The notes under the pieces: generated by a model | What the model was told of the DNA's origin: nothing | The model's input: the letters and a program-made list of their open reading frames with translations, nothing else | The model's database searches: none | Part shown: positions 34,407 through 41,546 of the stretch, one piece after another | Numbering within the stretch: the first letter of the stretch is position 1 | How the letters are laid out: each line of letters opens with the position of its first letter | NCBI RefSeq assembly: GCF_009901585.1 | Contig: NZ_WXYO01000005.1 | Coordinates: 434,001-498,000, forward strand | DNA: 64,000 bases | Source of the DNA: Poritiphilus flavus | GTDB taxonomy: Bacteria > Bacteroidota > Bacteroidia > Flavobacteriales > Flavobacteriaceae | Direction of reading: 5' to 3' | Program-made: the position numbers and the translations under genes

Positions 34407-34553
34407 CCACCGCTTGTGGGAGAGCTCATGAGGTTTGTACATCCAGGACACGGATAGCTTTTCTGACTGGGGATTTAGACCTGAGCCCCAATAGATCTTT
34501 TTCTTGTAATAATCATGATAACCCTTACCCGCTTCCCAATGAGGAATAATCCA
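34407..34553 (-). pseudogene. decayed coding fragment
   Basis: Forty-nine open codons without a start or a stop in between, rich in Trp, Tyr and Lys (contains GYHDYYKKKIYWGSGLNPQS), bounded upstream by a TAG close by. It looks like a piece of a real protein but I do not recognise it. Confidence 0.25.
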
Positions 34554-34623
34554 ACTACATTTTGCTGTAGCCTATGATTTCTTCAGCGCTTGATCACTCT
34601 TTTTGGAAACCGGATCAAAATCG

Positions 34624-35091
34624 CTATTCTCTTCGATAGACTCTGTACGTCATATCAAAGATGCTTTCGTTTTTAACATCTTCATATTCAATTCTCATAG
34701 TGCTGCTAAAGAAGGTGATTTTAGCATAGCTCAACACTTCATCATCGACATCAGGTAAAGCATTAAATGTAAGACGATAATTTGCATTTGGGAAATCGTT
34801 ACTGGTGGTTTTCACCCACTCACCAGTGCGTATTAAGTCCAGATTACAGGCCCCGTTGTTAAACCCCCGAAGTTCCGAATCAAGCAGACCGTCCTCAAAA
34901 ATAAATAGTCTATGAGCATTACTACAGGGATTAACTTCTACGAACTGATCTCCATCATCAAAGGTCGCTCCACTTTCAATAATTACCCATTCTCCAATTA
35001 TAGGGTCTTGTTGTTGAATATTTCCGTCGGAATCATCTGAGGAACAAGAAATAAGGGGAAGCAAAAACAGCGCCAATAGTGCATTTTTCAT
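34624..35091 (-). CDS. lipocalin-like lipoprotein
   Basis: A 155-residue lipoprotein with signal LLPLISCSSDDSDG (Cys about 16, then the acidic Ser/Asp run usual for surface lipoproteins of this phylum). The body has a lipocalin-like start DPIIGEWVIIESG and beta strands with a Cys pair (NPCSNAH, GACNLDL). The ligand is unknown. It lies among decayed sequences and repeats, so it may belong to a small island. It starts at ATG 35091. Confidence 0.75.
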   Translation of the reverse strand: MKNALLALFLLPLISCSSDDSDGNIQQQDPIIGEWVIIESGATFDDGDQFVEVNPCSNAHRLFIFEDGLLDSELRGFNNGACNLDLIRTGEWVKTTSNDFPNANYRLTFNALPDVDDEVLSYAKITFFSSTMRIEYEDVKNESIFDMTYRVYRRE

Positions 35092-35158
35092 TTCGAGTTT
35101 GGTTTAAAGTGACCGGGAAAGATAAAAGTAAGGGAAATGTAGGAAAATTCAAAGTGAA

Positions 35159-35370
35159 TTACTCAGCAAAGGAAAGTTTTCCTATTGAATTATCAATAGT
35201 ACTTAGAAGTGCATCTAAATCGTCTCTGGCACGAATTTGATTTGCTTTTCCATGGTATTTAACGTATCCGTTTAGCAATGGATCAAAAAAACAATAACAT
35301 CTATCTCAGGGGTATCTGCCAGCTGTTTGAGGCTTTTTAATGTAGAATTACCTATTAACCTGCTGCAAAC
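35159..35370 (-). pseudogene. frameshifted gene remnant
   Basis: Two open stretches join if one base is added to the run of seven T (complement of A at 35285-35291). Before it reads LKSLKQLADTPEIDVIV, and after it DPLLNGYVKYHGKAN onward to TAA (35159-35161). The stretch downstream of the slip has 41 codons. The family is not recognised and no start is visible. Confidence 0.35.
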
Positions 35371-35391
35371 CTGCCTACCGGAGTGTAGGTG

Positions 35392-35471
35392 CAAAACCAC
35401 TACCTGCGGCAGTGTATTTTATTCCCAGTTTCCTTAGAAAAGTATACTTTTCACGGCTCCTGAAAATAAAA
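35392..35471. repeat. 80-base direct repeat, copy 1
   Basis: Begins CAAAACCACTACCTGCGGC and ends near CTCCTGAAAATAAAA. Copy 2 at 35566-35645 differs at one base. The copies are 174 bases apart, each following a tRNA-end unit. Confidence 0.8.
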
Positions 35472-35493
35472 TCCGGACAGTAGCGTCCGGATT
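35462..35493 (-). terminator. intrinsic terminator-like hairpin (copy B unit)
   Basis: AATCCGGAC / GTCCGGATT with a six-base loop, nine pairs, followed on the minus strand by TTTATTTTC. It takes the place of the tRNA-Phe terminator in the degenerate second unit. Confidence 0.6.
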
Positions 35494-35494
35494 G

Positions 35495-35554
35495 TGAGTG
35501 ATGTGGTACCTCTAGGAGATAACTTCGCTTTGCTCGTTGTTCCTTTGATACCCC
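35495..35554. repeat. tRNA-Phe-end repeat unit, copy B
   Basis: Sixty bases matching copy A (34311-34370) at 54 positions. It starts with the same GTGGTACCT element as the tRNA-Phe 3' end, but lacks the rest of the tRNA. Confidence 0.6.
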
Positions 35555-35565
35555 TTATGCAAATA

Positions 35566-35645
35566 CAAAACCACTACCTGCGGCAGTGTATTTTATTCCC
35601 AGTTTCCTTAGAAAAGTATACTTTTCACGGCTCCTGGAAATAAAA
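35566..35645. repeat. 80-base direct repeat, copy 2
   Basis: Matches copy 1 at 79 of 80 bases. It lies directly beyond the terminator of tRNA-Phe in transcription direction. Confidence 0.8.
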
Positions 35646-35671
35646 AACCCTGACTGAAACGTCAGGGTTTT
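35642..35671 (-). terminator. intrinsic terminator of tRNA-Phe
   Basis: AAAACCCTGAC / GTCAGGGTTTT, eleven pairs and a six-base loop, followed by TTTTTT on the minus strand. It begins 11 bases after the tRNA end. Confidence 0.75.
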
Positions 35672-35681
35672 GTGCTTGATG

Positions 35682-35754
<73 letters not shown>

Positions 35755-35815
35755 AGTATTTCAATTTCTTGAGCCGAAACCAGATTTCAACTTGCCAGTT
35801 CTGGCGGGCTTGCGT

Positions 35816-35851
35816 CCGCCGAAGCAAAAGCACTCGCTTTTGCGAAGGCGG
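35816..35851 (-). repeat. hairpin in the tRNA-Phe leader
   Basis: CCGCC, TTC, GCAAAAGC, loop GAGT, GCTTTTGC, TTC, GGCGG pair as two stems with an internal TTC/TTC loop. It lies between the promoter and the tRNA and may guide leader processing. Confidence 0.5.
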
Positions 35852-35854
35852 GGG

Positions 35855-35885
35855 CAAATATACTTTCAAATTTAGGAACTACAAA
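35855..35885 (-). promoter_or_regulatory. promoter of tRNA-Phe
   Basis: TTTG (35882-35885), 19-base spacer, TATATTTG (35855-35862): a perfect match to the Bacteroidota consensus on the minus strand. Transcription would start about 95 bases before the mature tRNA. Confidence 0.75.
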
Positions 35886-35924
35886 CTAAATAGTAAAAAA
35901 AGCCGGTTGTTTTTTTCTTTTTGT

Positions 35925-35932
35925 GATCTTTG
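35925..35932 (+). promoter_or_regulatory. possible -7 box of coaX
   Basis: GATCTTTG differs from TAnnTTTG at the first base and ends four bases before the coaX ATG, suggesting a leaderless or nearly leaderless message. Confidence 0.3.
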
Positions 35933-35936
35933 CATT

Positions 35937-36665
35937 ATGAACCTGATCGTAGATGCCGGTAATACCCTTGTAAAGCTTGCGGTTTTTGACAAAAACAATA
36001 TGGTTTTTTTCCAAAAAACGGAGCTCCTCCGCTTCTCCGACAAGGTGAAAGAACTGTTCGATCGCTTCCCCAATATACGCCACGCCATGGTGGCCTCCGT
36101 AGGCCCTATGGATAGCCGGGACAAGGCGGTACTTTCCATTTTCTGCAAGGTGCATTTCCTAAGCCATGACACCCGGGTACCCTTTAAAAATTCCTATGCC
36201 ACACCCCAAACCCTGGGGGTAGATCGCATTGCCCTTGCCACGGCTGCTTTTTACCGCAATCCCAATGGCAATACCCTGGTTGTAGATGCCGGGACCTGCG
36301 TTACTTATGATATGCTAAACGACTATGGAGAATACCTCGGGGGAGCCATTTCTCCCGGTCTTAGAATGCGGTATAACGCGCTACACGAACATACCGCCGG
36401 ACTACCATTACTGGAACCTTCAGAGCTTCTGGATTTTATTGGTAACTCCACCGAATCCGGTATCCACAGCGGGGTGGTCAACGGTATCTGTAACGAGATT
36501 GATGGGGTAATTGAACAGTACCTTGCTCGTTTTCAAGATTTAACAGTTATTTTAACAGGGGGCGACGCCCAATTTTTGTCTAAACGACTAAAAAATACCA
36601 TATTTGCGCATTCTAATTTTCTCCTGGAAGGCTTGAATTATTTGCTGGAATACAACAAACGCTAG
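35937..36665 (+). CDS. coaX: type III pantothenate kinase
   Basis: First step of CoA synthesis, 242 residues. Motifs: MNLIVDAGNTLVKLAVFD (ATP phosphate site, Asp), the pantothenate-site region TLGVDRIALATAAF, and LVVDAGTCVTYDML followed by GGAISPGLRMRYNAL. It starts at ATG 35937; the frame is open upstream across the tRNA on the other strand, which is not coding. The stop TAG touches the next ATG (TAGATG), so the outer-membrane gene is coupled. Confidence 0.93.
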   Translation: MNLIVDAGNTLVKLAVFDKNNMVFFQKTELLRFSDKVKELFDRFPNIRHAMVASVGPMDSRDKAVLSIFCKVHFLSHDTRVPFKNSYATPQTLGVDRIALATAAFYRNPNGNTLVVDAGTCVTYDMLNDYGEYLGGAISPGLRMRYNALHEHTAGLPLLEPSELLDFIGNSTESGIHSGVVNGICNEIDGVIEQYLARFQDLTVILTGGDAQFLSKRLKNTIFAHSNFLLEGLNYLLEYNKR

Positions 36666-37931
36666 ATGGTAAGAAAGATTCTCGTCGCGGTTATATGCCT
36701 TACCGCCTTTTACATGAATGCTCAAAATGGTACTGTTTCTCCCTACTCTTTTTTCGGTATTGGTGAATTGAGATCCGCAGGTACTATAGACAATCAAATG
36801 ATGGGGGGGTTGAGCATGTATACCGATAGCATTCACATCAACCTCAGAAACCCGGCGGCTTACGGAAAACTAAGACTTACTACATATACCGTAGGGTTGA
36901 GCCATCGCGAAGTGCGCCTCAGTAGCTTTACCGAAGAAGAGAACAGCAGTGTCACCAACCTGGAATACCTTTCTATAGGATTCCCACTCAGTCAGAAACT
37001 CGGGGTAGGTTTTGGTTTAAAACCGTTTACCTCCGTAGGATACAACATCATTGATCAGAGTACCAATGGCGATGGGGAAACCGTCACCAATCAGTTCAAT
37101 GGTGACGGGGGCCTAAACCAGGCCTATGTCTCTTTGGGATATCAGGTGGTGCCGAATGTGCACATAGGGGCAACCGCCAGTTATAACTTCGGGGAATTGC
37201 GAAACCAAAGAGTACAAAGTGTAGAGGATGTGCAATTTGGTACCCTGGATCGCAGGGAATCCAAAGTAAACGGTTTCGACTTTAATTTCGGAGCGACTTA
37301 TACCCCGATGATCAAAGATAAGTACACCCTGTTTACCTCAGTTACCGTAAATACTCAGGCTAACTTAACTTCCGAAAATTCACAACGGATCGGGTCTTTT
37401 TCTTTGAGTTCCCTGCAAGAGATCGAAGTTATTGAGGTAGACCTGGACGCGCAAAACCTTCGCAATACAGAATTGAAACTCCCCACAACGACCACTCTGG
37501 GCCTGGGATTTGGGGAGGATAAAAAATGGTTCCTGGGGGCAGAATACAGCTTCCAGCAACTGAGTTCTTTTACCAATGATTTTACTACTGTAGAAAATGT
37601 GCGCTATCAGGATGCCAATAGGATTACTTTGGGAGGCTTCTTTATACCAGACTATTCTTCCTTTTCAGGTTATTTAAAACGCGTTACTTATAGGGCAGGC
37701 GTCCGGATGCAGAACACCGGATTAATTGTTAATGATAAAGAGATCAAAGACTTTGGCATAACTTTTGGATTTGGCTTACCGCTGGGTGGTAATTTCTCCA
37801 ATCTTAACCTTGGTTTTGAATTGGGTAGGAAAGGAACTACAACAGCGGACTTAATTCAAGAAAGTTATCTTAAAGTGAACTTAGGACTGTCTTTAAACGA
37901 CTTATGGTTCAGAAAAAGGCAGATAGATTGA
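36666..37931 (+). CDS. outer-membrane beta-barrel protein (coaX-linked)
   Basis: A 421-residue protein with a signal peptide (cleavage after FYMNAQ, residue 19). The mature start GTVSPYSFFGIGEL and the short NLRNPAAYG resemble a Bacteroidota family of FadL-like barrels that follows coaX, as I recall from related genomes. It is rich in aromatic-Gly strands. The function is unknown; a lipid or hydrophobe transport role is a guess. Confidence 0.7.
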   Translation: MVRKILVAVICLTAFYMNAQNGTVSPYSFFGIGELRSAGTIDNQMMGGLSMYTDSIHINLRNPAAYGKLRLTTYTVGLSHREVRLSSFTEEENSSVTNLEYLSIGFPLSQKLGVGFGLKPFTSVGYNIIDQSTNGDGETVTNQFNGDGGLNQAYVSLGYQVVPNVHIGATASYNFGELRNQRVQSVEDVQFGTLDRRESKVNGFDFNFGATYTPMIKDKYTLFTSVTVNTQANLTSENSQRIGSFSLSSLQEIEVIEVDLDAQNLRNTELKLPTTTTLGLGFGEDKKWFLGAEYSFQQLSSFTNDFTTVENVRYQDANRITLGGFFIPDYSSFSGYLKRVTYRAGVRMQNTGLIVNDKEIKDFGITFGFGLPLGGNFSNLNLGFELGRKGTTTADLIQESYLKVNLGLSLNDLWFRKRQID

Positions 37932-37972
37932 TAAAAATTTAGTACATTAACCGCTTTAAACTTATTAACACG

Positions 37973-39343
37973 ATGAAAAAGGAACTTTACTTAATGATGA
38001 TCGCGGTTTTGGGCATGGTTGGCATAAGTAATGCGCAGGCTCAAAATCCTGAATGTATGACCAATCTTTCCATATACGCGGAACACGCCAAAGTAAAAAA
38101 TTACGATGCGGCTTATACGCCCTGGAAGATGGTTTATGAAAATTGCCCTGCAATAAATAAGGCGAACTTTTCACTGGGGGAAAAAATCCTTCAACACAAA
38201 ATAAAAAACAGCTCCGGAGGAGAGAAAGACGGTTTTATCCAGGACCTTCTTACCCTTTGGGATAACGGTGGGGTCCACTTTCCAAAGCGATACCCACTCG
38301 GCGTCGTATCTGTTAAAAAAGCATTACTGCTATACGACAACAAAATGGCTTCTAATGAAGAGCTTTACAATACTTTGGATAAAGCCTTTAAAGAAGACAG
38401 AAAGAATTTCAAAAATCCAAAAGCACTTTACCTTTATTTCTCAAGCCTTGTAGATCTTCACGGAGAAGGTAAGCAGGATCTTCAGTCAGTATTCGATACT
38501 TACGATGACGTTACTGAAAAAATTGAAGAAGAGAATAAGAAACTTACCAACATTGTAACTCAGTTGCTTCCAAAAGATTCCTTGGGAACGCTTACTAAGA
38601 AAGAAAAAAGCAAACTTCGGGTGGCGACTACCAACTCCAAGTCGTACGGTAAGATCAACGGAAGTATCGACAGCAAATTGGGAGCGCTTGCAGATTGCAG
38701 CAACCTTATCCCACTTTACGAAAAAAGTTTCGATGCCAAGAAAGGTGATATTACCTGGGTAAAAAGAGCCGTAGGACGTATGTTCGGAAAAGAGTGTACA
38801 GACGATCCTATGTTTAGAAAACTATTTGAAGCTCAGTTGGCCCTTGAGCCTTCGGCCAGTGCATATATGTACGGCGGGGTTCTCAAGCAAAAAGCTGGCG
38901 ATAACAAAGGAGCTATCGCGGATTTCAACAAGGCGGTTGAACTGGAAACAGATTCGTACAAAAAATCAGATATCCTTTATAAGATCGCCACTATTATGAG
39001 GAAAAGTAGCAAATCTTCGGCGAGAACCTATGCTCAGAAAGCGATCAACGCGAACTCAGCTAATGGAAAAGCCTATTTGCTAATTGCCAATCTCTACGCT
39101 ACCAGTGCTAACCAATGCGGTAGTACACCATTCGAAAAAAGAGCGGTGTACTGGAGGGCTGCGGATATGGCCAGAAAAGCGGGAAGGGTAGATCCTTCAT
39201 TGAGTGGAAGAGCTAATCAGTCGGCTGCCAGTTACAGTGCTAAGGCGCCGTCCAAAACGGATATATTTAATTCCGGTCTGGCCGGGAAATCCATCACCTT
39301 TAGTTGTTGGGTTGGAGGCAGCGTAAAAGTGCCCAGTCTATAA
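37973..39343 (+). CDS. exported TPR-containing protein
   Basis: A 456-residue protein with a signal peptide (NAQAQNP, residue 24). A TPR-like unit is YMYGGVLKQKAGDNKGAIADFNKAVELE, and DILYKIATIMRKSSKSSARTYAQKAINANSANGKAYLLIANLYA is another (cited as patterns A-x-x-x-YxxA). The N-terminal half is helical with a conserved Cys-containing start (CMTNLSIYAEHAKVKNYDAAYTPW, in shorter form). It is probably a periplasmic scaffold of the envelope operon and lies just before lptC. Confidence 0.75.
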   Translation: MKKELYLMMIAVLGMVGISNAQAQNPECMTNLSIYAEHAKVKNYDAAYTPWKMVYENCPAINKANFSLGEKILQHKIKNSSGGEKDGFIQDLLTLWDNGGVHFPKRYPLGVVSVKKALLLYDNKMASNEELYNTLDKAFKEDRKNFKNPKALYLYFSSLVDLHGEGKQDLQSVFDTYDDVTEKIEEENKKLTNIVTQLLPKDSLGTLTKKEKSKLRVATTNSKSYGKINGSIDSKLGALADCSNLIPLYEKSFDAKKGDITWVKRAVGRMFGKECTDDPMFRKLFEAQLALEPSASAYMYGGVLKQKAGDNKGAIADFNKAVELETDSYKKSDILYKIATIMRKSSKSSARTYAQKAINANSANGKAYLLIANLYATSANQCGSTPFEKRAVYWRAADMARKAGRVDPSLSGRANQSAASYSAKAPSKTDIFNSGLAGKSITFSCWVGGSVKVPSL

Positions 39344-39348
39344 GTTAA

Positions 39349-39951
39349 ATGAAATCCTTTTTCGGAAATAATAAGTGCATTGCCATGGTTCTTACTATGG
39401 CAATGTTTTTTTTAGCTTGTAAGGACAATTACAAGCGTATAGGTGAGGAAGCTCAGGAACTCATCTACCCACAGGGCGTGGCCCAGAACTTCAGGCTTAC
39501 CTATACGGAAACCGTAGAAAAAGTAGGGAGTGAAGATAGTAGCGATACTAAATTAATCGCTATCTTGAATAGCACCATCGCGGAGGATTTTGACAACCTG
39601 AGATTTAAATACTGGAATTTTCCGGAGGGCCTGAAAGTTGATTTCTTCGACGAGGAGCACAATAAAAGCACCATAGTTGCGGACTACGGTATCATTTATT
39701 CCGCAACAAATATCATTGACCTGCAAGGGAACGTGGTGATAGAGACCCATGACGGCAAGAAATTGGAAACCCCTCAGTTGTATTGGGACAGAACGGAAGA
39801 CTGGATCTTCACCCAGGCCAAGTTCAAATTCACCAATCCGGAAGACGGGACCATAATGGACGGTGAAGGCATGGACTTCCGAAGGGACCTGAATTTTTTT
39901 AAAGCACATAAGACCTATGGTCTGATGACCATAAAAGAAGATGAATCATGA
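39349..39951 (+). CDS. lptC: LPS export periplasmic protein LptC
   Basis: A 200-residue bitopic or lipoprotein (FLACKDN, Cys about 24). The LptC jelly-roll follows: NFRLTYTETVEKVGSED, a mid-protein GIIYSATNIIDLQGNVVIET, then LETPQLYWDRTEDWIFT and DGEGMDFRRDLNFF. It bridges LptBFG to LptA in lipopolysaccharide transport. Its stop overlaps the next small gene by four bases. The other Lpt genes are not in view. Confidence 0.85.
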   Translation: MKSFFGNNKCIAMVLTMAMFFLACKDNYKRIGEEAQELIYPQGVAQNFRLTYTETVEKVGSEDSSDTKLIAILNSTIAEDFDNLRFKYWNFPEGLKVDFFDEEHNKSTIVADYGIIYSATNIIDLQGNVVIETHDGKKLETPQLYWDRTEDWIFTQAKFKFTNPEDGTIMDGEGMDFRRDLNFFKAHKTYGLMTIKEDES

Positions 39952-40151
39952 TCAAAATACTGAGATATACAGAGTACCTCTACCTGGGCGTTTTCCTGGT
40001 ATGTTTATACGAGATAGCCACTAAGTGGAACACGGACAGGGAAGGGACCTATATTTTTATCTTTTTTGGCCTGGCCTCCCTTGGTATGTTCCTGTTCAGG
40101 CGCAGGTACCGCAAACGATTTGAGAAGCGCAAAAAGGAAAATCAGAACTAG
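39948..40151 (+). CDS. small membrane protein between lptC and the CBS/CorC gene
   Basis: Sixty-seven residues, with two hydrophobic segments (about 10-24 and 36-54) and a basic tail (RRRYRKRFEKRKKENQN). It overlaps lptC (ATGA at 39948-39951) and ends two bases before the next gene, so it is in the operon. It might help LPS export or the transporter below. I do not recognise a family. Confidence 0.6.
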   Translation: MIKILRYTEYLYLGVFLVCLYEIATKWNTDREGTYIFIFFGLASLGMFLFRRRYRKRFEKRKKENQN

Positions 40152-40153
40152 CG

Positions 40154-41440
40154 TTGGAGACCCCAGTAATTATCATTCTGATTTCACTGCTATTGTCCGC
40201 CTTTTTCTCGGGCATGGAAATCGCTTTTGTCTCGGCGAATCGCATCCATATTGAAATTGAGAAAAAACAGGAAGGGATACTTGCAAAAGTGCTGACCCGT
40301 CTTACTCAAAAACCTTCAAAGTTTATCGCTACCATGCTTATCGGCAACAATATCGCCCTGGTAGTTTACGGCTTGTATATGGGTGATCTGCTCGTAAGCT
40401 GGTTTCAGACCCTGACACCGTCCAATAGCTTCCTGCACCTTATGCTTACAGATTTTAACCTGCTGACACAGACGCTGGTTTCCACGCTTGTTATACTGAT
40501 CACTGCGGAATTTTTGCCTAAGGTGCTATTTCAGATCTATTCAAATACCCTGCTAAAGGTACTGGCCATCCCGGCATATTTTTTCTACCTGCTTTTTTCG
40601 ATTTTTTCTGAATTCGTGATCAAGGTTTCAGATATTATCCTGAAAACCTTTTTCAGGACAGATGGGGATGAGGTACAACTGGCATTTAGTAAAATGGAGT
40701 TGGGGGATTATATTACAGAACAAATGGAAACGGTGGAAGAGGAAGATGAGGTAGACTCCGAAATACAGATATTTCAGAACGCCCTGGAGTTTTCCGCAGT
40801 GAAGGCCAGGGAAGTAATGGTGCCAAGAACGGAGATCACCGCGGTAGAATTGCACGAAACTCCTAAAAACCTGGCTAAGCTGTTTACAGAGACCGGCTAC
40901 TCCAAAATACTGGTGTATAGGGATACCATAGACGATATTATTGGCTACGTCCATTCTTTTGAGCTTTTTAAGAAACCCAAGACCATAAGAAGTATACTCT
41001 TGCCTGTGGAGTTTGTGCCGGAAACCATGCTGATCAATGATATCCTGAATGTACTTACCAAGAAACGCAAGAGTATCGCTGTAGTGCTTGACGAATACGG
41101 AGGTACTTCAGGCATTATGACCGTAGAGGATATTGTGGAGGAACTCTTTGGCGAAATAGAAGATGAACACGATTCCACAGACCTTCATGAAGAACAATTG
41201 GGGCCGGGCAGCTTTAAGCTTTCCGCACGATTGGAAGTGGACTACCTCAATGAACAGTACAAACTGGATTTACCTGAAAGCGAAGAATATGAAACCCTTG
41301 GAGGGCTGATCGTCAATGAGACCGGGGAGATCCCGGATCAGGATTCGAGGATACAGGTAGAAAACTTTCTCTTTACCGTCCTGGAAGTGTCCAGCACAAA
41401 AATAGACCTGGTCACCATGGAAGTACTTGAAAAGGATTAA
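40154..41440 (+). CDS. CNNM/CBS/CorC-type membrane protein (hemolysin-C family)
   Basis: A 428-residue protein starting at TTG. The N-terminal DUF21 domain has about four membrane segments (residues 1-160, SAFFSGMEIAFVSANR). Two CBS domains follow (AREVMVPRTEITAVE about 223; VLDEYGGTSGIMTVEDIVEELFGEIEDEH), then a C-terminal CorC/HlyC domain (ETLGGLIVNETGEIP). Family members are implicated in Mg2+/Co2+ efflux or membrane integrity. A GldE-type gliding protein is related but cannot be told apart here. Confidence 0.85.
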   Translation: METPVIIILISLLLSAFFSGMEIAFVSANRIHIEIEKKQEGILAKVLTRLTQKPSKFIATMLIGNNIALVVYGLYMGDLLVSWFQTLTPSNSFLHLMLTDFNLLTQTLVSTLVILITAEFLPKVLFQIYSNTLLKVLAIPAYFFYLLFSIFSEFVIKVSDIILKTFFRTDGDEVQLAFSKMELGDYITEQMETVEEEDEVDSEIQIFQNALEFSAVKAREVMVPRTEITAVELHETPKNLAKLFTETGYSKILVYRDTIDDIIGYVHSFELFKKPKTIRSILLPVEFVPETMLINDILNVLTKKRKSIAVVLDEYGGTSGIMTVEDIVEELFGEIEDEHDSTDLHEEQLGPGSFKLSARLEVDYLNEQYKLDLPESEEYETLGGLIVNETGEIPDQDSRIQVENFLFTVLEVSSTKIDLVTMEVLEKD

Positions 41441-41497
41441 GGCCGGCTAAGCAGCTATCTCATTAGGATTTAACTTTTATTATTAGGCAGAAAATGG

Positions 41498-41505
41498 TAA
41501 TTTCG
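41498..41505 (+). promoter_or_regulatory. possible -7 box of ppiD
   Basis: TAATTTCG is one base from TAnnTTTG. A TTTT lies near 19 bases upstream. A five-pair CCCGA/TCGGG hairpin (41509-41524) lies in the leader before the ATG at 41547. Confidence 0.3.
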
Positions 41506-41546
41506 CCACCCGATATTAGTCGGGATAATTTTAAATTTTACGCATT

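Larger units (their letters stand above)
34284..34623. other. 340-base region without an intact gene
   Basis: Between the small ORF and the lipoprotein gene. It carries repeat copy A (34311-34370), a GC-rich palindrome-like CCTACCGTAGCGCAGG segment and a decayed coding fragment (34407-34553). I see no promoter or RNA gene. Confidence 0.5.
35092..35681. other. 590-base region with repeats and a gene remnant
   Basis: No intact gene. It contains a frameshifted remnant (35159-35370), an 80-base direct repeat in two copies (35392-35471, 35566-35645), repeat copy B (35495-35554) and two minus-strand terminator-like hairpins. Confidence 0.6.

Noticed and set aside
35462-35671. Possible CRISPR or small RNA array from repeated hairpins
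   Set aside because: There are only two units, of unequal make-up, with no regular spacers and no cas genes. Terminators and duplicated tRNA flank explain them.
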